This document shows positions 1-10,365 of a stretch of DNA of 64,000 bases, piece by piece (the first letter of the stretch is position 1; each line of letters starts with the position of its first letter). The DNA comes from Verticillium longisporum (Eukaryota; Ascomycota; Sordariomycetes; Glomerellales; Plectosphaerellaceae): NCBI GenBank assembly GCA_019188255.1, contig JAETXT010000001.1, positions 2,046,001 to 2,110,000 on the forward strand, given 5' to 3'. The notes under the pieces are model-generated. The model saw only the letters and a program-made list of their open reading frames with translations. It had not been told where the DNA came from and did no database searches. Both the position numbers and the translations under genes were made by a program.

Positions 1-671
1 CTGACGGCTCTGCTGCTCCGAGAGTCACACTGTTTGAACCCCGGTGATGGCCGACTCCTGGGGGCGCTATGGGGCCCGCCGCTGCGAGTGGCGAGGAAGA
101 AAGCTGAGCAGGTACTCCAACTGGCTCGGGCCAAAGAAACGTTGACCTCGCGCACAAGACAACGGGTGGTTAGCGAATGTGCAGCAAGGGAGAAAGCCAG
201 CTCGCCACTGTCCGCCGGCCAAGGCCCCCGTCTGCTCTGCGTGGTTGGCCGGGAACACGAGGCGGCCAGGACGGTCGATGGCCAGGGCTGGCTTCACGTC
301 GCGGGCCTTCTACGGGTTACATGGTGGTGCAGGCGCGCGGTCCTTGGCCGAGGTCGCGGATGGGCCCTTGTGTTTCCGAGGCGGCGGCCTCTTTGCCTGG
401 GGGGAGTGCGCGTCGGAGGGGCGATGCTGTTGAGTCGGCCAATGTAGTTCATTTTGAGATGGTGCTTTGAATTGTGAGGCCAGGTCGACGCGGGATGCGC
501 GCATGTGGTCTGGCTTTGGAACGGAAAAGTGGTCAGTCAGGGGTGCCCAAGCAGAGCGTGGAAGGCTTCAGGTTTCACGACGATTTGTACGCAAGCATGA
601 GTGGAATAGTGGTACATTATCTGAGGAGCTAGTTCCCTCATAAGCCCCGAGGGTGCCTCATGCTGCAGGGG
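1..671. other. Intergenic / unassigned left edge
   Basis: No reading frame here looks like a conserved protein. The overlapping short frames on both strands are GC-rich shadows without domain character. The segment lies downstream of the minus-strand PPR gene, so it should contain that gene's 3' untranslated region. It may also hold part of a gene that lies mostly outside the window. Confidence 0.4.
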
Positions 672-3053
672 TTAAAAGTCCTCCAGATCCGCCACGTCGT
701 CGACGCGAGGCGGAAATTCGTCCCGCCGCTTCTGGTTGCGGCCAATGGCCTCCTCAATCTTCTTCAGAGCGCCGTCTTTCCGGGCGAGTTTCGCAAACGC
801 CCGCATCGTGTACTCGTTCGTCTCGTGGCCGTCTGCCTCCATTCTTTGCAGGGTCATGATGGCCTTGCTGACGTTTTGCAGACGCGCGTAGCCGCTGAGC
901 ATCGAGATCCAGGTAACGAGGTTGGGTTTGGCGCCGTGCTGTTTCATCATTTGCAGGATGCGCTCGCTCGACGCGTCTTCCTTCTGCATGATGAAGCCCC
1001 GCAGGAGAATGTTCCACGTGTACTCGCTGGGAATGGGATGAACGCCCTTCTTCCTCCTGAGGCCGGTCCCCGCGACATCGCCTGTGTGGACCGTCGGCTG
1101 CGCCTTGTCGTCAAAGTTTGCTTTGAGCATGTCGCCAACAATATCGAGCGCGGCCCGCAGCATGCCCGGATGCGCGCTCAGAGTCTTGATGATGACGTCG
1201 TACAAGAATGTCTTCTTGTCCTCGATGAACCTCATGACAACAGGATCCCCCTTTCGGACGTCCTGGCGGAGGAACGCGTACGCCGATAACACGCTCGCCG
1301 CCTGCGACAAGATGCGCACGTAGGCCATGGACATGTTACCGAGAGTTCCACCCGTCGGGTGACGCGTCTCAGTCACTTCTGCTGCGACGGCATCGAGGCC
1401 TGCGAATATGCGACTGGTCATCTGCCACTGCTCGGACATTTCCGGGCGACAGGACTCAGCCAGGTCGGCCAGATTGACAGGAATAAGATGCTGGAGGGGC
1501 TCGATGTGGAAGATCTTGGAGTAGAAGTACAGCATCGGTTTGAAGGCTGGCACAATGTGTGGGATCGGCGTAATGCGCGCGGCGGTTGCCTCTGCTGAAC
1601 CAAAAATGGTCCAGAAAATCCCGTTCCAGAACGGCGCATCAAAAGCCTTGTGCTTGACAGCGAGCTCGGTGACGCGGTCAATGTGCTCGAATGCCCCCAA
1701 ATGCCGCTTCGCTCCTTCAATGAGCGTCGATAGCAACACAACGTCAGGGTCGATGTTGTGGCGCTGAATGATGCCAACGACATCCCACGCCGTCTCAAGG
1801 TTACCCTGTAGGCACAGTGCACGCACAAGCGCAGTGTAGTTGATAAGGTTCGGGGTGAGGCCGTGCTGCAGCAGCTCCTCAAAAGCGTCTACTGCAGAGG
1901 CTATCCGCGAATCGTCTCCTTCGCCGGGCGCAGGAGAAAGAATTGAAGTACAGAGACTCAGCCATTGAGGCGAGCCGAGATTGGCACCACCGGCTGCTAC
2001 GGCGGCGATGGTGATTTGGAGTGCCAGTTCCTTGAGCTTCGCGTCTTTCGCAAACCGATCTGCAAAATGCAACAGGGTGTTTGGATGAAGAGGCACAGAA
2101 TGATCTACCAAGCAGGTGTAGAGCTCTTCCAGCTTGTTGACCCCTAGTCGAGTCATCATGTGGAAGACAGTGTTCTGTCGCAGACTGAGCCGGGCGTCAT
2201 CACGGTGCCGGTAGAGTCGGAGGAAACGCATGACGGCATCGGCGAGAGCTTCGGAATGGGCTACAGCTTCGTCTGAGGGTAGCGAATGCTGCCAGATGGC
2301 AAGGAAGTTCAGCGTATCCTGGACGGCGTAACCGGGCGGGAGCGGTTTCATCGTAGACTCCAGGACCATCTTGGCCTTTTCTGGACAAGATACCAAGGCT
2401 GAACCGATTATGTTGGGCCAGATGCGCTTTCGTCGATCGAGATCTAGTGACTCCCATGCTGCTGACATGGACTCGACCGTATCGTGCTCCAGCAACCATT
2501 TGAGTTTGCGAAACACTCGGTCCTCCGAGGGATACCAACCCGCCCTCTGGACCCTTTTCAGCTGTCCATGCCGCACCTTGTTCTTCCAATCAAGAAATTC
2601 TTCAACTTCTGACTCGTTCAGTCTCTGGATATTTTCATCGTACATCGGGTGGCGTCTCTGAGGTCGGTGCTTCCTGGTCGGTCGCCCCCTGCCATTTTGC
2701 AACTGACCAGATGATCCATTTGCGTCGTGACGAAGCTTTCCGCTGGAAACAGGTTCTGTCGCCAAGTCCGTCTGCTGAGACGATCTTCGGCGAGGACTGG
2801 CTCTTGTCGCACTAGAAGTGCTTCGGTCGTCCTCTAATAAGATGTCGGCGTCTGCAATCTCCGCCCATGTTCCGACTCCTCTCCTTTGCTGGCTGAAAGC
2901 TGCTCGCGGCGTTGTATGGCTGGCAGCTTGGAACACAGTATGCTGGGCCTGAGAGAGAGCGTTGTAGGGTGAAGTGCGAGCCCGAGGCACCAAGTCGTGG
3001 GCCAGACGGGTAAGGCAGGATCTGCAAATGAATACAGGCCGCATCATGGGCAA
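672..3053 (-). CDS. Mitochondrial pentatricopeptide-repeat (PPR) protein
   Basis: A single uninterrupted frame encodes 793 residues. The start is Met-rich with Arg, Ser and Ala and no acidic residues (MPMMRPVFICRSCLTRLA), consistent with a mitochondrial presequence. A basic, low-complexity stretch follows to about residue 140. Helical-repeat sequence then runs to the end. Recognisable PPR units lie near residues 395-450 (TPNLINYTALVRALC...) and 675-770 (PSEYTWNILLRGFI..., KPNLVTWISMLSGYA...). Fungal PPR proteins of this size bind organellar RNA and act in mitochondrial RNA stability, processing or translation; Neurospora cya-5 is one example. Which RNA this one binds cannot be read from the sequence. 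It is divergent from the cwf18-like gene, with about 395 bp between starts. No intron or frameshift was seen. Family assignment is firm; the exact orthologue is not. Confidence 0.85.
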   Translation of the reverse strand: MPMMRPVFICRSCLTRLAHDLVPRARTSPYNALSQAQHTVFQAASHTTPRAAFSQQRRGVGTWAEIADADILLEDDRSTSSATRASPRRRSSQQTDLATEPVSSGKLRHDANGSSGQLQNGRGRPTRKHRPQRRHPMYDENIQRLNESEVEEFLDWKNKVRHGQLKRVQRAGWYPSEDRVFRKLKWLLEHDTVESMSAAWESLDLDRRKRIWPNIIGSALVSCPEKAKMVLESTMKPLPPGYAVQDTLNFLAIWQHSLPSDEAVAHSEALADAVMRFLRLYRHRDDARLSLRQNTVFHMMTRLGVNKLEELYTCLVDHSVPLHPNTLLHFADRFAKDAKLKELALQITIAAVAAGGANLGSPQWLSLCTSILSPAPGEGDDSRIASAVDAFEELLQHGLTPNLINYTALVRALCLQGNLETAWDVVGIIQRHNIDPDVVLLSTLIEGAKRHLGAFEHIDRVTELAVKHKAFDAPFWNGIFWTIFGSAEATAARITPIPHIVPAFKPMLYFYSKIFHIEPLQHLIPVNLADLAESCRPEMSEQWQMTSRIFAGLDAVAAEVTETRHPTGGTLGNMSMAYVRILSQAASVLSAYAFLRQDVRKGDPVVMRFIEDKKTFLYDVIIKTLSAHPGMLRAALDIVGDMLKANFDDKAQPTVHTGDVAGTGLRRKKGVHPIPSEYTWNILLRGFIMQKEDASSERILQMMKQHGAKPNLVTWISMLSGYARLQNVSKAIMTLQRMEADGHETNEYTMRAFAKLARKDGALKKIEEAIGRNQKRRDEFPPRVDDVADLEDF

Positions 3054-3448
3054 TGAATGGATAGTCGGAGTCGGCTAAAAATACATGGTGGGTGGTGCGT
3101 CGTCGCCGTTTGGTGTCGCGTGGCGGATGGTTTGGAGAAAATTTGGCGATGTTGAATTATCGATGGCATTAGAGGTTACCATTCAACCCAGTCGAGCCCC
3201 TGCTGCGTCACTGGCCTATAGCCGCGTCTGGGATGGATCAACGCGCTTGGGCTGAGGTACCTGGTAGGTAAATGAAGATCCCTGCCGTGGCTGGTGAAAA
3301 TCCCAGCCCCACCATCGACCACCTCTGATTTCATCGCAAGCAACGAGCACGAAACAATTCACAGCTCCACGGACAGCTCACACCCATACGATCGAGCTCG
3401 CAAGTCAATCAAGCAGATACGGAGGACGAGGGAGGAAAGCACAACATC
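3054..3448. promoter_or_regulatory. Shared divergent promoter region, PPR gene / cwf18
   Basis: About 395 bp separate the two divergent start codons. The segment must hold both 5' leaders and core promoters. The part next to cwf18 is rich in AC and CA, as is usual for fungal leaders. I see no sharp named motif. Confidence 0.4.
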
Positions 3449-4071
3449 ATGTCCAGTTCGCACACCAGCCTCAGCGCAGCAGCCGACGACCGCAAAGCGC
3501 GACTCGCCAAGTTCAAGAACCTGAAGAGGAAGCAGCCCATCGACGAAGTCGCCGCCCCAGAGTCCGAACGCTCGTCGGCACCACCAGAAGAACCCGACGT
3601 CGCCAAATTGCACCTGTCCGGACGCAACTATGACCCCGAAACCCGCGGACCAAAGCTCGGCTTCGAGGCACCGCCGATACAAGACCTCGACAAGCCGACG
3701 CTGGAGGAGCAGGCAGCGGAGGGCGAGGCAGAAGTGAGGCGCAAAGCGGCCGTAGACGGGACTGACGCCAAGGGAATCGACCTGTTTAACCTCCAACCAA
3801 AAAGCCGAACTGGGACCTGAAGAGGGATCTGGACAAAAAGTTGGAAATACTCAATGTGAGAACAGACAACGCCATCGCCAAGCTGGTACGAGAGAGGATC
3901 GCAAACGCACAAAAGGCCGAAATCAAGTCCAAAGAAGCCGGAGTGGAGGGCGCGGAAGGCGATGCGACGGGAATTGACGGCATCGCATTGGTGGAAGGAG
4001 TGCGCGTTCGAGAGCGAGAAGAGGAGGAAGAGGAGCGTAGGGAGAGGGAGGCTGACGAAACGGATGTATGA
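3449..4071 (+). CDS. cwf18: Pre-mRNA splicing factor of the Cwf18/CCDC12 family, frame broken by one base
   Basis: Cwf18 (human CCDC12) is a small component of the Prp19/NineTeen-associated spliceosome. The first part (3449-3820) carries the N-terminal helix RKARLAKFKNLKRKQ and the motif LHLSGRNYDPETRG. The family signature LFNLQPKKPNWDLKRDL, then KKLEILNVRTDNAIAKLVRERI, is found only when the frame shifts after the A-run at 3799-3803. That run has five A; six would give one 207-residue protein ending at 4071. As written, the frame stops at 3820 just before the signature. The shifted half keeps perfect family similarity, so the break is recent or a sequencing error. An intron is unlikely because the coding sequence is continuous across the run. 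Acidic/Arg-rich C-terminus. Confidence 0.85.
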
Positions 4072-4644
4072 TCTTGCGACTGGATGGGACGGCTGACCTT
4101 GAGGCTGGACGAATTCTACACATCATGATACCCTTACCTGACACCTCTTGAGGGCCAGTATCCGAGCAATTGAAACTCGTCAAATGTGTTTGAATCGTTT
4201 CGCAGCATTGATTCCATTTCACATTTCAGGAACCTCATCCACGATCAATTGCACAATGTAACTAAGGTACACTGAGCCATCCCGTGCCTTGACAACTTGT
4301 CCTGTCTTTCGCCATAAGGGGCCTTGTTTGGCGAAGGGATTGTACAAACCTCGAATCAACTGGCTATGTAGCTCGAACGCTGGATCGCACACTTTTATCC
4401 CATTGTTCATTTCTTGGGCCGCTTTTGCGACCCGTGTTTGGTTGAACAACATTCAGATTTGCAGAACATACATATATGAGCAAGGTGAGACGGGAGCTCG
4501 AATGGGCTGATGGGATATCCAGCGGCACTACCATGAAATGAATGGGACACGCATGGGCTCTACTCAGTAGATAAAAGCAAAGCGCTCAACCCAGAGTAAT
4601 AATTGGCATCAGTCTCGACGACTCCTCTGTGGTCTTTGCTTACT
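4072..4644. other. Intergenic region between convergent genes
   Basis: This 570-bp gap lies between the 3' ends of cwf18 (+) and the zinc-knuckle gene (-). It should contain both 3' untranslated regions and polyadenylation signals. A 77-codon minus-strand frame at 4219-4452 is open but matches nothing I recognise, so it is not called as a gene. Confidence 0.4.
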
Positions 4645-5637
4645 CTACCTCCCATCATTCATTGCTTTCGTCAGGGCGAGTCGTTGACTGAAGGGGCTGA
4701 GGCTTCGCTCCCGCGGGGCTCCCTGAGGCACACGTTGTTGCTTTGGCTGTGCATCTCTGGCGTCCATGCGCGTGTTCCAACTCGAACGAGGAACTGGTGA
4801 CCTCCTACGATCACCCTGGTGGACTCGCGGAGGTGAGTTCGACGGAGACCGACGATCACGCCTCGTTCGCTCACTTGTGGTCGGCCGGTCCGAGTCCCTT
4901 TCGCGGTATCTGCGGTCTTGTCTCGCAGGAGGTGAACGACTATCCCTTGAAAACGACCTTCTCCTGTGCCTGGGTGGTGATTGTGATCGTGCCTCTGATT
5001 GTGACCTAGAGCGCTGGGCCGGCTTCTGACGGTGTGGCGCATGCTGTCCATTGTCGCTCCCAGGACTCGGAGAACGGCGGTGATCGAGCGTAGCGTCTCG
5101 AGACCGATGCCTCCGTCTGGACGCTACTGGGGAGGGCGATCGCCTCCTAGGTGGCGGTGAAGCTGAACGGTCCGTGGATATGGCGGAGACCGAGTCAATC
5201 GACGCTGAGCGATTGCGACGGCGAGGCTGCTCATCACCCGAGTCCGCATCGCGTGCCTCAAGCGCCCGCTGACGCTCCCGCTCAGCCTCCCTCTTGGCCA
5301 GCTCCGCATCTGCGATGCCTTTTCTGCCACGGATGTTAGCTTTAGCATTTATTCATGCAAGATTCACGATGCTTACTTGTTCTCAGCTTCATTCGGGGTT
5401 GCCTCGGTCAGTTTGGGGAGAAGCTTGGGATCACGGAGTTGCTGTGTGCGCGATGGCCTTGGAACATAAGGTCTGGCTTGGGCTGGCTCTTTGCATTCGT
5501 AAGAGTAGTGTCGTGCTACGGGAGTCAGTTTTTGGCCCAAGACGAAGGGTATATAAGGACTTATCTCGTTTGAGGCACTTTTGACAGCAAACATTGGCGG
5601 GAGTTGATGGGCGTGGTCCTGGCGGGCGTCTGTACAT
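4645..5637 (-). CDS. Zinc-knuckle, RS-rich protein (ZCCHC10/SREK1IP1-like) with a probable AT-AC intron
   Basis: Three exons (5637-5565, 5512-5377, 5323-4645) give 295 residues. Exon 1 opens with MYRRPPGP and carries the first half of a CCHC knuckle (CQKCLKR). Exon 2 completes it (GHYSYEC) and continues with the family motif RPSRTQQL. Exon 3 starts KGIADAELAKREAERERQR and is then Arg/Ser-rich with many RS and SP pairs. Intron 2 (5324-5376) is a normal GTAAGC...CAG intron. Intron 1 (5513-5564, 52 nt) starts ATAAGT and must end CAC to restore a perfect C-x2-C-x4-H-x4-C knuckle. It contains CTGAC, a good fungal branch site. Proteins of this type associate with splicing and RNA processing in the nucleus; that role is inferred from family and composition. 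The final residues are LTKAMNDGR. Confidence 0.8.
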
Positions 5638-6879
5638 GGTGAATATCTATCGCGCCGTCGGCTGTGTGGCCTGGTGTCGTAGGTGTCGTTTGAGAACGAG
5701 AATGAATTGCGTCTGAGAGTCGACCGATGCGATGTCTACTGTGTTCAGGAAGCCTCAAAACGGGGCAGCTGACAAGTGTGGGTGAGTATCAAGTAAAGTG
5801 ACTTTTGGTTGGTAGTGTGGGAGACTGCAGTTTGTGTCGGCCTCTGTCATGTCATCGGATTCAAGTCGAACGAGGATACAGGCAGGCAGTAGCACCACCA
5901 TTTTTTGCCTTGGTTCTTTCTTGCCTCGAGAAGAGGTGAGGCAGGCTTCTGTGGCTCAACGTGTCCGACGAGCATGCACCGCCACAGAATCTACCGACGC
6001 TAAGCCGCATGAGGCTGGCGGTGGGCTGGGTCCCTCAGTCCTACCGTCTCTCACCAACCAGGTGCGGAGGGACATCCATCTTCATCCACTATACTGCTCG
6101 GTCCTCACCAGAAATTCTGACCTCGCCTGTCGCCTGTCGCCTGCAACCTCAGCCTGCCGTACCACGGGACATTGCGGCTGCAGCAACATACGGGAATGGC
6201 GCCTGCTTGACCCCATCATCCATCATATACGCACCCGACGCATCCTTCCTCATGGTGCCATCTTGACCAGACCATCCATTACGGCTGCGACCAACTGAGA
6301 GACAACTCCTTTAGGGTAAGCCACAGCCGCTCTTTTTATTCTGCCCCCCCATCACCCAAGCTTGTCGGAGTTTGTGCTCGGGCGGCCTGGTCCACGACCT
6401 GCACTCCGTCCTCCTGCGACAAGCTGTGTCTTCCCTCAGCTCTCCTCTTCTGGTCGCCTTGTTCCAGTTCTTGTGCGCCCACATTCTTTCTTTCGTCCCC
6501 TCTTGGCATCATTCTGTATCGCGCCCACTGGTATCCTTGCTGACGGTCGCGGGCAGACAACCTACTTGGCTTGCGAAGCACCAGGCTATCAACCCGCTGT
6601 TGGCGCGAAACAGCACCCGGCATCGGTATTGCCATTGAACCCCGCTGAGCGATCATGACCTTGTTCTCTCGACAATGATTCACGGAACCTCCCTCTCGTA
6701 CCGCATGTCTGCCTCGATCCAGTTGTGTGCTTGATTTCGGATCTTGTCTTTCGACCCCCTCCTTCTGGGACCACGTCCTTCGATTCGCTTTGCAAGACCG
6801 TCTGCTCGAGCAAGCAGTCACGTCCTGGCCAACAACCCACATACGACTCGCCGCAGACACCCACCACCTAGGCCTCATA
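5638..6879. promoter_or_regulatory. Divergent intergenic region and CT-rich leader
   Basis: About 1.24 kb lie between the divergent zinc-knuckle (-) and R3H/SUZ (+) starts. The right half (about 6340-6880) is CT-rich, the usual look of a long fungal 5' leader for the R3H gene. Open frames here have no protein-like character. Confidence 0.4.
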
Positions 6880-9684
6880 ATGGAGACCACGCAGGTTTCC
6901 CCTGGCCTTCAAAAGCCATCATTTGCGAAGGTAAGCTCGAGCACTGCGTGTCCAGAAACCTGGGTCACCAGGCCCTCGCTCATGAGCTTGTGCTGACTTG
7001 AACTGTTTTGCGTATAGATCGCAGCGACTGCTTCAAAAGAAAACGCGCCCCTCACCTCAGCCCGTCGACCCGCCGCTCCTGTTGGCCAAGAACAGGCCCA
7101 CCCCATGACGAAGCAGGCCGATACCGCCACAACGACCAATGCCCATGATACTGTTGCGAATGGGAGTTGCTCCGCTACCGAAGCCGGCTCCAAAAATGTA
7201 GGCCTGGCACCGGAGCTTGGGTCCCCAATGAAGCCCCTCCCCCATGACCCTGTCGCAAATGGCCTCAAAGACGTACAGTTCGGAGCTAGGACTCCCAGCT
7301 TGGTTGTGAATGGCAGCGGCTCGCATCCCATCGACCGTTTCAAGTCTGCAATCAAAGATGGCTCGGATGAGTCGCAGCGCGCCGACTCCAACTCAGAGCT
7401 CGGCACCAAGCCGGCTAGTCTGGACGGCAAGAGCATCACTTCGGGAACTACCTTTGCCCTTGATGAAAAGGAGTCACTTCGACCTGACGACAGTGCCAGC
7501 GTCAAGGCAGCTGCAGCAGAAGATGACGACTCCTTTTCCTTCCGAGGCCCCTTCCTTCCCAATTCTCGAATGGGGTCTGATCTTGCAGCGCGGGCCAAAG
7601 GGCTTCAGATCGGCGACCACGTTGCCACTGAGAGGAGAGCCCCCCAAGTCGTCTCTGGCTCGGTGAGCCAAGGCGTCGTCACACCCCAAAGTGCCACGTC
7701 CGACCCCCCTCAGGTTCCCGCCGCAAACTTGACAAGTGATCTGTCCAACTACATGAATGCAGTTCACGGACAGTCGCCTGACGAGAAGCTCCTGGAAGCC
7801 ATGTCCTCCCAGAAGGATCGTCTTTTTCTCTTGAGGCTTGAAGCTGAACTCATCAAGTTCGTACAGAACTCAAAGTAAGAATTCCATATCCCAGATGATA
7901 CTTTTTTTGGTGCTCACACTTCTCCAGAGAACCGTTCATGGATTTTCCGCCTTCCAACTCGTTTTGTAGGATGTTAACCCACAAATTGGCTGATTACTAC
8001 CACATGACGCATCAGTATGAGCCTCGAATCGGCTCAGTACGCATATTCAGGACACCGTACGCTAGGGTGCCTGAGTCTTTGGCCAGCATTGGTGTTCCAG
8101 AGCCCGTGAGCGAGACGCCTCCTCCTGTCATGTTACCCCGAAAAATCATGAGACGCGGAGAGGATGTCGAATCTGGTACCGTCAGCGGCGCGGTCTACAA
8201 GGTCACATCGGAAGACGGTAGCGATGGGAAAGAGAAGTCCGCCCTTGCCAACCAAAAGTGCGTTCGCCTCCCCCTTTCTGGCATGTATCCATTTTGCTGA
8301 CCGTATTGTGTAGGCTTTCCAGAGAACAGCGCGAAGAAGCATACAAGCAGGCTCGTGAGCGCATCTTTGGCAACTCGGAGAAGACGGGAGAGTCAACGCC
8401 CGGTAAGATCCTTCGTAGCTCTCACGTAGACTTCGTATCATTAACCTGTCAGTAGATAATGAGGCTGAGAATGGAATGTCTCGCGCCAGCTCCGTTTCTG
8501 CTAAAGACAGAGCCAGCGGGGCTAAGAGGGGCAAGGTCAATAAGCAGAGGCGAGATGATTCGGACAGTCTCGATTCGAGGCATTTATACGGCCCATTCGG
8601 CCCTCAGCAATCCTGGGTACAACAGCCGCAGTTCTCCCCTCATCCTGGCTCCCAGTACCCAGCACCCATGCCGCCGACATATGTGAATCAGATGCAGACT
8701 GCGTATACGGCGCCAGGCCAGGCGTATCCGCCACCTGCTGTGCACTCCGGGTACCCTGCATATCCCAACATGGCACCGGTAAGTCAGACCTTGAGTCGAC
8801 GACATATCTTGCCCATCCCCACTGACGCCGTCCCGTAAGCAGTACCAAGCCCAACCGCCAGCGCCGCAGGCTCAGCAGCCGCCACCACCACCACCACCAC
8901 CCCCGCCACCAATGCAGCCCACTCAACATAGGCCTCAGATGCTGCCGAGCCCTAACTTGTCGAGTTATGGTGCGCCTGTGCCAGTGTCTGTGCCTACGCA
9001 GCCGGGTTGGCAGCAAGGATTCAACGGCGGCCCAGCACCACCGATGGTGCCGGCACCGGCGCCTGCGCCCATGCCGGCCGCAGCCCCAAATCCTGCGTCT
9101 TACTCACCAAGAGGCATGTCGGCATCCTCTGGAGTTCCATATGCTTATGGCCAACTTCCAGCTCACATGAACCCGAACGACCCGAAGAGCCAGCACCCAA
9201 TCCCCGGAAGCTACAACCGGCATGCCTTCAACCCCAAGACGCAGTCATTTGTACCCGGCGGGGGAATGGCCTCCATGCAGCAACCGCAGCCATCGTTCAG
9301 TGCTCCTGGATCGCACCACAACAGTCCTCAAATCGGCTCGCCGCATCTGTCGTATGTCGGCTATCAGCAGCCAGGGCCTCCCGGTCCCTACGGCGGACCG
9401 GCTGGCTATGGTATGGCTCGGCAAGGATCTAACAACTCGGCGCCCTTGTACCATGCCCCGCCTCCCCAGCACCCTCAGCACCCCCAACACATGATGCAGT
9501 CTAGTCCTGGCGTGCCGTACATCCCCCGCAACCTCCGCACCAGGCCGTTGTGCAAAACCCGATCCAGCACCACATTCCCAACAAGCCTGTGGCACCCCAG
9601 GGGCCGGCAGGGCAGACGTTCAGTCATCTCCCTCATTACGGCAACCCGGCGACGCTACCGCAAAAGCCGAAGACCGGCATCTGA
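6880..9684 (+). CDS. R3H and SUZ domain RNA-binding protein, frame broken near the C-terminus
   Basis: Six exons: 6880-6930, 7018-7874, 7928-8257, 8314-8402, 8456-8778 and 8843-9684. After a Ser/Thr-rich N-terminus, the R3H domain spans about residues 283-350 (DRLFLLRLEAELIKF, then CRMLTHKLADYYHMTHQY). A SUZ motif follows at about 385-440 (RKIMRRGED, LSREQREEAYKQARERIFG). The rest is Pro/Gln/Tyr-rich and disordered, with a run of prolines at 8880-8912. R3H binds single-stranded nucleic acid and SUZ binds RNA, so a cytoplasmic mRNA-binding role is likely (yeast Rbs1-like). Intron 4 ends CAGTAG, so two acceptors three bases apart are both in frame. The C-run at 9523-9527 has five C; six restore a Pro/Gln-rich tail ending QKPKTGI at 9684, in all about 830 residues. 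As written the frame runs on to 9808 with unrelated residues. Confidence 0.82.
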
Positions 9685-10365
9685 ACTCTCAACGCATAAC
9701 GTGGCACAGGCAGGATGGGCAAGGGAGGGCGGGGGCATGTTCATGGAGTGTGTGACACGACAAGAAAAATTTGGCGTTCCGGGACTGGCACAGCATGGTG
9801 GCGTTTGATGGACGGACGGGATGCTTTTCAGCCGCGTAGGCTACAGCATGAGCTAGATCCGCTTTTTCTTCTTCCATAATGACACAGATCACATTTTCAA
9901 CCATTCAGTAGCCCGGCGTGATGTACATCAAGTGTGAGGCGGCAAGATCTTCCTGGGTGGTGATTTCGTAAAATTTCAGCTCGCCCCAAGGTTGGCTGTC
10001 TGTCTAATCCTGACACTGCCGTAACGCCATGACGGTTCGGTGTCCTCCTTGCAACATTTGTTCCGCTCCTTTCCGGGAGAGAAACGCCCCCTCCAAACCG
10101 TCAAAATGCTTGGCTAGCTAGCTGCTTCGTGGAATCATCATGCTTTCCCCTTTCCTCTTTCCGCCTCCCTAGTTTCCCCTTTGCCCGCTCCGCCTCGCTC
10201 AAGCATGATCTAGTGATACCTTTTTTTCTTTTCGGCGGGGTTCAAAAGTCAACAGAACTTATCATTCTTCCAATCGTCGTTTCTCATTCGACTTTTGTTT
10301 TTGACTTTTTGTGAGAGAAAGGGGGTCCCCTCCCTGCCATGCTCAGTTTTGGAACTTTGTCTTTT
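9685..10365. other. Intergenic region between convergent genes
   Basis: About 680 bp between the 3' ends of the R3H/SUZ gene (+) and eIF3f (-). It contains T-rich stretches near 10220-10310 that fit 3' untranslated regions and polyadenylation signals. No gene seen. Confidence 0.4.

Noticed and set aside
3799..3803. Programmed ribosomal frameshift as the explanation for cwf18
   Set aside because: Many unrelated genes nearby show the same kind of one-base loss, so a common sequencing cause is simpler.
4219..4452. 77-codon minus-strand frame between cwf18 and the zinc-knuckle gene
   Set aside because: Amino-acid composition is not absurd, but I see no domain, splice partners or start context, and it lies in the 3' region of two convergent genes.
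5513..5564. U12-type classification of the AT-AC intron
   Set aside because: The donor is ATAAGT, not ATATCCTT, and the branch region is CTGAC rather than TCCTTAAC; a U2-type AT-AC intron fits better.
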